Shown here one piece after another: positions 59,521-64,000 of a DNA stretch of 64,000 nucleotides. The DNA comes from Xenorhabdus indica. GTDB lineage: Bacteria > Pseudomonadota > Gammaproteobacteria > Enterobacterales > Enterobacteriaceae. Position numbers and translations under genes: made by a program. The notes under the pieces are model-generated. The model searched no databases. It had not been told where the DNA came from and worked only from the letters and a program-made list of their open reading frames with translations. Position 1 is the first letter of the stretch. Every line of letters begins with the position of its first letter. The stretch is from NCBI RefSeq assembly GCF_014467235.1, contig NZ_NKHP01000010.1:1-64000 (forward strand). The letters run 5' to 3'.

Positions 59521-61135
59521 AATAAAACGTCTCTATTTTATCATTAAGGTTTTTCTTACCTATGGACTGGATGAGTTAATCCCGAAGATCCGACTGACAT
59601 GGCCGTTGCGTTTTGGGCGTTATTTCCTGTTTTGGCTGCCTAATCGACATAAGGATAAACCGCTCGGTGAGCGCTTACGCTTAGCACTGCAAGAGCTTGG
59701 CCCGGTATGGATTAAGCTTGGTCAAATGCTTTCTACCCGACGGGATTTGTTTCCTTCCGCTATTGCTGATCAGCTCTCTTTACTTCAAGATCGTGTCATT
59801 TCTTTTGATGGAACCATTGCCCGCAAATCTATTGAGACGGCATTGGGGGGAAGCCTGGAAACGTGGTTTGAAGATTTTGACCTACATCCTCTGGCTTCTG
59901 CTTCCATTGCACAGGTGCATACTGCACGGCTTAAAGAGAATGGAAAAGAGATCGTTATTAAAGTGATCCGCCCTGATATTTTGCCCGTGATAAAGGCGGA
60001 TGTACGGTTAATGTATCGTTTGGCAAATTTAGTCCCTTTGTTGCCTGATGGTCGTCGTCTTCGTCCACTTGAAGTGGTTCGTGAGTATGAAAAAACGCTG
60101 CTTGATGAGTTGAATCTATTGCGTGAAGCTGCAAATGCTATTCAACTGCGGCGCAATTTTGAAGATAGCCCCATGCTTTATGTACCGGAAGTTTATCCTG
60201 ATTATTGTCGGGAGAATGTCCTGGTCATGGAGCGGATTTATGGTATTCCTGTGTCTGATGTCGCGTCCTTGGAAGCGCAAAATACCGATATGAAGTTACT
60301 TGCTGAGCGTGGTGTTCAGATATTTTTTACTCAGGTATTTCGTGACAGTTTTTTTCATGCAGATATGCATCCGGGCAATATCTTTGTCAGCTATGAACGA
60401 CCAGAGGATCCCACTTATATAGGTATTGATTACGGTATTGTTGGTTCTCTGAACAAAGACGATAAACGTTATCTGGCAGAAAACTTTATTGCTTTCTTTA
60501 ATCGAGATTATCGAAAGGTAGCAGAGCTCCATGTGGATTCAGGCTGGGTTCCGGCAGATACCAATGTGGAAGATTTTGAGTTTGCTATCAGAACGGTATG
60601 TGAGCCTATTTTTGAAAAACCACTTGCAGATATTTCATTTGGTCATGTGTTGTTGAACCTCTTCAATACAGCCCGTCGTTTTAATATGGCAGTGCAACCT
60701 CAGTTAGTCCTGCTACAAAAAACACTGTTGTATGTCGAAGGGTTAGGACGCCAGCTCTATCCTCAGCTTGATTTATGGAAAACGGCAAAGCCGTTTCTGG
60801 AAGATTGGCTACATGATCAAGTTGGTTTTCCAGCTATTATGCGTGCGTTTAAAGAAAAAGCACCCTATTGGGCGGAAAAATTACCAGAACTTCCTGAACT
60901 GATTTATGGCACATTGCAACAACATAAGCGGTTGCAAACGAGTATTGACCAAATATCACAACAGTTAAAACAGCAACAGAATAATCATCGAAAATCTCTT
61001 TACTTACTGGGGATTGGTGCAACATTGTTTATCTGTGGTGGTTTATTTTTTATTACTAACCTGACTCATTTATCATGGGGATTGATGGGCGCGGGAATAA
61101 TATCGTGGATACTGGGCTGGTTTAAACTTAAGTAG
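59507..61135 (+). CDS. ubiB: UbiB, ABC1/ADCK-type atypical kinase for ubiquinone synthesis
   Basis: A 542-residue membrane-associated protein of the ABC1/ADCK family. The KxGQ motif is in [16 protein letters not shown], and further kinase-like motifs are [19 protein letters not shown] and GIDYGIVG. Two C-terminal membrane helices lie at about 495-540. ATG 59507 follows a near-ideal GGAGGAG. Frames open further upstream lie inside ubiJ. Confidence 0.96.
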   Translation: MTPSEIKRLYFIIKVFLTYGLDELIPKIRLTWPLRFGRYFLFWLPNRHKDKPLGERLRLALQELGPVWIKLGQMLSTRRDLFPSAIADQLSLLQDRVISFDGTIARKSIETALGGSLETWFEDFDLHPLASASIAQVHTARLKENGKEIVIKVIRPDILPVIKADVRLMYRLANLVPLLPDGRRLRPLEVVREYEKTLLDELNLLREAANAIQLRRNFEDSPMLYVPEVYPDYCRENVLVMERIYGIPVSDVASLEAQNTDMKLLAERGVQIFFTQVFRDSFFHADMHPGNIFVSYERPEDPTYIGIDYGIVGSLNKDDKRYLAENFIAFFNRDYRKVAELHVDSGWVPADTNVEDFEFAIRTVCEPIFEKPLADISFGHVLLNLFNTARRFNMAVQPQLVLLQKTLLYVEGLGRQLYPQLDLWKTAKPFLEDWLHDQVGFPAIMRAFKEKAPYWAEKLPELPELIYGTLQQHKRLQTSIDQISQQLKQQQNNHRKSLYLLGIGATLFICGGLFFITNLTHLSWGLMGAGIISWILGWFKLK

Positions 61136-61257
61136 CCATTTACAGGAAAGAAAATAAGTAAAAAGAGGTTGCTGTAGCTTTTGGTATGGTTGCGGTATTT
61201 TCGAACATAAAGTTCGTAGTTTATAATGAAAATATTAATGATATGTATCTGAGATAG

Positions 61258-61309
61258 ATTTCAAGATGTAGTCAACAAAACTACAATCTGAAAGATGAAG
61301 GGTATATTC
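61258..61309. repeat. Dispersed hairpin repeat, copy C
   Basis: About 50 bp similar to the element at 33231. The stem TGTAG/CTACA encloses the loop TCAACAAAA. It lies between ubiB and tatA and ends 24 bases before the tatA start. Confidence 0.72.
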
Positions 61310-61333
61310 CCCACGAACATGAGGTAGATCAGT

Positions 61334-61591
61334 ATGGGTGGTATAAGTATTTGGCAATTACTCATTATTGCTGTCATTGTAGTCTTGTTGTTCGGGACTA
61401 ATAAACTGCGTACATTAGGTTCTGATTTGGGAGAGTCGATAAAAGGCTTCAAAAAAGCGATGAGTGATGATGAAAAGTCAGAGCAGGCTGAGAAAAGCAA
61501 CCATGATGCTGACTTTGAGACTAAAAATCTTACTGAAAAGCCCACCGTTGCTCAGTCTGAAAAATCAGAGATCAAAGACAAAAAAGAATAG
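61334..61591 (+). CDS. tatA: Sec-independent translocase subunit TatA
   Basis: An 85-residue protein. A membrane helix (about 5-22), a [23 protein letters not shown] amphipathic helix and an acidic tail follow the TatA plan. It forms the pore-like oligomer that moves folded twin-arginine proteins across the inner membrane. It starts behind GAGGTAG and is followed by tatB after 9 bases. Confidence 0.96.
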   Translation: MGGISIWQLLIIAVIVVLLFGTNKLRTLGSDLGESIKGFKKAMSDDEKSEQAEKSNHDADFETKNLTEKPTVAQSEKSEIKDKKE

Positions 61592-61600
61592 GTATAAACC

Positions 61601-62089
61601 GTGTTTGACATTGGTTTTAGTGAACTGCTGTTGGTGCTGGTAATTGGCCTGATTGTTCTGGGGCCTGAGCGTCTGCCTGTTGCTGTCAAAACTATAGCAA
61701 GCTGGATAAAGGTATTACGATCACTGGCAGTCAACGTCCAGAATGAACTTGCAAAAGAATTAAAGTTGCAAGAGCTTCAGGATAGTTTGAAAAAAATGGA
61801 AGAAAAAGCAGACTTACAGTCTCTCTCTCCAGAATTAAAAACCTCAATGGATAAATTAAGGGAAGCGGCTGAATCGTTGAAGAAGTCGTATCAGCTCACT
61901 CCCGAAGAAGCTAAGGAGCTGGAAGAAGACGAAACGCATTTTCACTCCCTTGAGTCTGATCCAGTACCAGAGCAGAAACTAAACCAATATAGAGAACAAG
62001 TAACAGAAAAAAAGCCAGAAGAAATCTCAAAAGAAAGTACTAAACAGAAAACAAAGCAATCCCCTGAAAAATCCAATAGTGAACACTAA
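61601..62089 (+). CDS. tatB: Twin-arginine translocase subunit TatB
   Basis: A 162-residue protein with [28 protein letters not shown] at the N terminus, then an amphipathic helix and a charged tail. It binds signal peptides together with TatC. The start is GTG 61601. It is followed by tatC after 3 bases. Confidence 0.96.
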   Translation: MFDIGFSELLLVLVIGLIVLGPERLPVAVKTIASWIKVLRSLAVNVQNELAKELKLQELQDSLKKMEEKADLQSLSPELKTSMDKLREAAESLKKSYQLTPEEAKELEEDETHFHSLESDPVPEQKLNQYREQVTEKKPEEISKESTKQKTKQSPEKSNSEH

Positions 62090-62092
62090 AAA

Positions 62093-62872
62093 ATGTCTGT
62101 GGATGATACTCAACCTCTTATCAGTCACCTGATTGAACTGCGTAAGAGGATTTTGAATAGTTTAATTACTGTGCTGGTGGTTTTTCTGGCATTGGTTTAT
62201 TTTTCTAATGATATATATCGACTTATTGCTGCGCCTTTAATGGAACAATTGCCTAAAGGTGCGAATATGATCGCAACGGATGTAGCATCACCTTTCTTCA
62301 CGCCGATCAAACTTACCATTATGGTATCAATTTTTGTTTCGGCACCCATGATCCTGTATCAGGTATGGGCATTTATTGCACCGGCTCTGTATAAACATGA
62401 ACGGCGTTTGATTGTGCCGCTGTTGTTGTCCAGTAGTGTCTTATTCTACCTGGGAATGATTTTTGCCTACTTCGTCGTATTTCCCTTCGTATTTGGTTTT
62501 TTTACCAAAACAGTTCCTACTGGCGTATTGATTGCGACGGATATCAGTAATTATCTGAGTTTCGTTATGGCGCTTTTTATGGCATTTGGTGTCTCGTTTG
62601 AAGTGCCAATCGCCATTATTCTGCTGTGTTGGAGTGGAGTAGTCACACCTGAATCACTGAAAAGAAAACGCCCTTATATTCTGGTCGGGGCGTTTGTAGT
62701 AGGGATGCTACTCACTCCCCCGGATGTCTTCTCACAAACTTTGTTGGCTGTCCCCATGTATTTGCTATTTGAACTGGGAGTTCTGTTTTCTCAATTTTAT
62801 GTGGGAAAACATAAGCCATCTAAAACGGATGATGAATCGGAATATGATGCAGGTGACAACTCAGGCAGGTGA
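62093..62872 (+). CDS. tatC: Twin-arginine translocase subunit TatC
   Basis: A 259-residue six-helix receptor for twin-arginine signals. [30 protein letters not shown] and [16 protein letters not shown] are conserved. The last residues, DAGDNSGR, come from a 16-bp tandem duplication (62849-62880) that shifts the reading frame at the stop codon. Confidence 0.96.
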   Translation: MSVDDTQPLISHLIELRKRILNSLITVLVVFLALVYFSNDIYRLIAAPLMEQLPKGANMIATDVASPFFTPIKLTIMVSIFVSAPMILYQVWAFIAPALYKHERRLIVPLLLSSSVLFYLGMIFAYFVVFPFVFGFFTKTVPTGVLIATDISNYLSFVMALFMAFGVSFEVPIAIILLCWSGVVTPESLKRKRPYILVGAFVVGMLLTPPDVFSQTLLAVPMYLLFELGVLFSQFYVGKHKPSKTDDESEYDAGDNSGR

Positions 62873-62880
62873 CAATTAAG
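62849..62880 (+). repeat. 16-bp tandem duplication across the tatC stop
   Basis: GCAGGTGACAACTCAG (62849-62864) is followed directly by GCAGGTGACAATTAAG (62865-62880), 14 of 16 bases identical. The stop used by tatC (62870-62872) lies in the second unit in a shifted frame. Confidence 0.88.
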
Positions 62881-62976
62881 GAAAGTAATCAGTTACCTGC
62901 CAGTCATAATTATCGCCAACTGTCTGATAATACTAAGATCAGCAGTATTACAAGTAATAAAAGTGATGGCAGAATT

Positions 62977-63007
62977 AACCCAGTGTATTACCACTGGGTT
63001 TTACATT
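62977..63007 (+). terminator. Terminator after tatC, just before hemB
   Basis: A nine-pair stem AACCCAGTG (62977-62985)/CACTGGGTT (62992-63000) with loop TATTAC, followed by TTACATT. It ends 12 bases before the hemB start, so hemB either has an upstream promoter read through it or is controlled by it. Confidence 0.7.
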
Positions 63008-63009
63008 AG

Positions 63010-64000
<991 letters not shown>

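Overview
The window is a chromosomal stretch of an enterobacterium in the Morganellaceae. Photorhabdus is the most likely genus and Xenorhabdus or a close relative the alternative. This rests on recalled gene order and protein similarity, not on a search. Supporting points are the low-GC housekeeping genes, cysG directly upstream of cysDNC, miaE beside mutS, a hemB of the Pseudomonas/Yersinia type after tatABC, and AT-rich accessory DNA between core blocks.

Layout. 1-330: end of an rRNA operon (5S rRNA, tRNA-Asp, terminator). 469-4000: yafD-type phosphatase, a ProY-type permease and the queuosine genes queE and queD, converging on one hairpin. 4274-13650: the assimilatory sulfate pathway as cysJIH and cysG-cysDNC. 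These genes take up the activation of sulfate (CysD, CysN, CysC), its reduction (CysH, CysJI) and the making of siroheme for CysI (CysG). 13840-20600: the ftsB-ispD-ispF-truD block and the surE-pcm-nlpD-rpoS block. 20756-24163: miaE and mutS on the minus strand. 24400-26600: a broken GFA-family gene, an orphan pRiA4b ORF-3-type gene and a second methionine aminopeptidase.

26960-34460: the btsT-yjiX-yjiA pyruvate-transport locus, split between yjiX and yjiA by two minus-strand flavoprotein oxidases in AT-rich DNA. 34460-38900: mostly gene-poor AT-rich DNA holding an orphan FimB/FimE-type recombinase and an HAAAP amino-acid permease. 38898-40617: an operon of three outer-membrane lipoproteins (CsgG-like, DUF4810, GNA1162/DUF799). 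40709-46656: a MATE exporter, ghxP with two PurR-like boxes, yjcE and yigM. 46541-49893: divergent metR and metE, with a MetR site and three MetJ boxes between them. 49947-53947: decaying DNA with a yidB-like pseudogene, an otnK remnant, an otnI truncated by fusion to half a GntP permease gene, and one intact GntP permease gene. 54190-61135: udp behind two CRP sites, a tyrosine phosphatase, a DedA protein, then rmuC-ubiE-ubiJ-ubiB. 61334-64000: tatABC and a hemB cut by the window end.

Two structures cross gene boundaries. First, at least ten short tandem duplications of 9-17 bp occur, with units that are multiples of three inside coding sequence and mostly 16-17 bp between genes. They sit at ftsB, ispD, tatC, upstream of cysJ, cysI and the phosphatase gene, and elsewhere. 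Second, a roughly 50-bp dispersed repeat occurs at 20611, 33231 and 61258. Its small hairpin keeps pairing through compensatory changes between two of the copies.
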